Shown here: positions 62,812-64,000 of the stretch, piece by piece
Position numbering within the stretch: position 1 is the stretch's first letter
How the letters are laid out: each line of letters begins with the position of its first letter
NCBI GenBank assembly: GCA_028818795.1
Contig: JAPPND010000153.1
Coordinates: 1 to 64,000, forward strand
Source: Gammaproteobacteria bacterium
GTDB lineage: Bacteria > Pseudomonadota > Gammaproteobacteria > Pseudomonadales > Azotimanducaceae
Length of the DNA stretch: 64,000 bases
Reading direction: 5' to 3'
Notes under the pieces: model-generated
The model's input: the letters and a program-made list of their open reading frames with translations, nothing else
Database searches by the model: none
What the model was told of the DNA's origin: nothing
Position numbers and translations under genes: made by a program

Positions 62812-64000
62812 ATGCGTCACCCGATGACGCGGTATCTTGTCGTTCTATCCGTCCTCTGCGTACCGTTCGCCGCCGTTGCGGTCCCCTTTGAGGAATTGGA
62901 GTTCAAGCACGGGATCGCGTTCTTCCACGACCTGAAGTATCCGGCCGACTTCACCCACTTCGACTACCTGAATCCCGACGCCCCCAAGGGCGGCAAGCTG
63001 GTCCTTGCACATCCCTTTTCGTTTGACACGCTGGCGCCGATGGCACAGGGCGAAACCGGCGCGCCATCCGGGTACCTGTATCGCGGCGACACGCTCATCG
63101 TGCGGGGTGGGGACGAGATCACGGCGTTCTACGGCCGTCTCGCGGACGGCATCGCGGTTGCCGACGACCGGACGATCGTATTCAGAATCCATCCGCAGGC
63201 AAGGTGGGACGACGGCGTGCCGATCACCGCCGATGATGTCGTGTTCACCTTCGAAATGCGCAAGAACGAGTTGGGTGCAGGGTACTTTTTCCGCTTCATC
63301 GAGTCGGTCGAGGCGCTGGACGAACGCCACGTGGCGTTTCGCATCGACGCCCCCCTGACGCACGATCACGTCACGTTGATCCAGTATATCGCCATCCTGC
63401 CGCGGCACTATTGGCGCGACCGGGACCCGTCGGCCCATACCCTCGAACCACCCGTCTCCAGCGGGCCCTATCGCATCAAGGAGGTGAGGGCGGGCCGTTA
63501 TGTCGAGTACGAACGCAATCTGCGCTATTGGGGTAGGGACCTGCCCATCAACGCCGGCCGGTACAACTTCGACACGGTGCGCTACGAGGTGTACCGCGAC
63601 AGCACCGTCGCAAGGGAAGCCTTCCGCAAGGGGCTGATCGACATGCTCGACGAGGACGACATTCGGTATTGGGTGACCGGCTACGAGGGGCCCGATCTCG
63701 ATAGCGGACGGATCAGGAAGACCCGCCGGGAATACGGCATTTCTGTGGGCATCGGAATTGCGATCATCCTGAACAGCCAGGTGCCCAGGTTGGCCGACCG
63801 GCGGGTCCGAAAGGCCCTCGCGCTGGCATTGAACTACGAGTGGATCAACGAGAAGCTGTACCACGGCCAGCGCACGCGGGCACTGAGCTATTGGCCGGGG
63901 ACCATCTTGTCGGCCACCGGCTTGCCCAGCGAGGACGAGATCTCGCTGCTGTCGCGGTTTCGGGACGCACTGCCTTCGGCACTCTTCGAGCGACCCTTCG
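62812..64000 (+). CDS. YejA-like extracellular solute-binding protein, cut by window edge
   Basis: The reading frame is open from ATG 62812 to the window end with no stop. It gives 396 residues of a protein that should be near 600. The start has a signal peptide (MTRYLVVLSVLCVPFAAVAV; other ATGs in frame at 62749, 62788 and 62824). ELEFKHGIAFFHDLKYPADF and FDYLNPDAPKGGKL mirror the YejA-like gene at 53425, and IHPQARWDDGVPITADDVVF follows. It is a paralogue of that gene. Its transporter partners may lie outside the window. Confidence 0.88.
   Translation, partial: MRHPMTRYLVVLSVLCVPFAAVAVPFEELEFKHGIAFFHDLKYPADFTHFDYLNPDAPKGGKLVLAHPFSFDTLAPMAQGETGAPSGYLYRGDTLIVRGGDEITAFYGRLADGIAVADDRTIVFRIHPQARWDDGVPITADDVVFTFEMRKNELGAGYFFRFIESVEALDERHVAFRIDAPLTHDHVTLIQYIAILPRHYWRDRDPSAHTLEPPVSSGPYRIKEVRAGRYVEYERNLRYWGRDLPINAGRYNFDTVRYEVYRDSTVAREAFRKGLIDMLDEDDIRYWVTGYEGPDLDSGRIRKTRREYGISVGIGIAIILNSQVPRLADRRVRKALALALNYEWINEKLYHGQRTRALSYWPGTILSATGLPSEDEISLLSRFRDALPSALFERPF

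Overview
The window is about 64 kb of GC-rich DNA with densely packed genes. I see no rRNA, tRNA, CRISPR array, transposase or phage structural gene. The housekeeping core points to a gammaproteobacterium. argH-lptM-lysA-dapF-DUF484-xerC-yigB lies on the minus strand, divergent from hemC-hemD-hemX-hemY, and trxA-rho and a magnesium-type hemB lie close by, as in Pseudomonas and relatives. Many acyl-CoA, HpcH/CitE-type and dioxygenase genes, two restriction-modification loci, a toxin-antitoxin pair, a Fic protein and many gene scars suggest an uncultured environmental or host-associated lineage. That last point is inference.

Layout. 0.3-2.2 kb holds vapBC, a TauD/TfdA dioxygenase and a truncated nucleotidyltransferase with its small partner. 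2.2-3.7 kb holds an SDR protein lacking the usual catalytic Tyr/Lys and a CinA-type protein. 3.7-10.4 kb is a defence region: a decayed stretch, a large SF1 helicase with a Vsr/DUF559-like nuclease end, a PstI/BsuBI-type adenine methyltransferase, and its restriction enzyme broken by an internal deletion. 10.6-20.5 kb is mixed: enoyl-CoA hydratase, DDAH, CitE-like lyase, Uma2 nuclease, acyl-CoA dehydrogenase, DUF429, Fic, HNH, an Mrr remnant butted against a phosphodiester glycosidase remnant, a SHOCT membrane protein and an HpcH aldolase. 20.7-24.1 kb is a VWA/MoxR-type ATPase pair. 24.3-24.85 kb is a coupled pair of small exported or membrane peptides. 25.2-28.4 kb is class II aldolase, threonine synthase and a homocysteine S-methyltransferase-like gene.

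28.7-43 kb is the conserved core: lysine and arginine biosynthesis, chromosome dimer resolution, haem synthesis, Rho, thioredoxin and HemB. Small orphan genes sit between trxA and hemB, where Pseudomonas carries ppx-ppk. 43.3-46.8 kb is the most unusual part. A flavin disulfide reductase has lost its dimerisation domain and reads into a Gly/Ser/Cys-rich peptide with a double-glycine-like junction. It is followed by a secreted protease with two tandem retropepsin domains and then a truncated HlyD/CvaA-type membrane fusion protein. This looks like the residue of a peptide-export island.

46.8-59 kb holds SixA, a small membrane protein, a PNPOx-like protein, a MetR-like regulator, an alpha/beta hydrolase, a two-subunit molybdenum hydroxylase, a YejA-like binding protein, an ABC transporter whose permease is frameshifted, and a BNR-repeat protein. 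59-61.4 kb is a NotI-like restriction enzyme and cytosine-5 methyltransferase placed tail to tail. A class C beta-lactamase-like hydrolase and a second YejA-like binding protein, cut by the window edge, follow.

An intergenic repeat family with GTAGGGG/CCCCTAC ends recurs. At several places its terminal TAG is the stop codon of the neighbouring gene.
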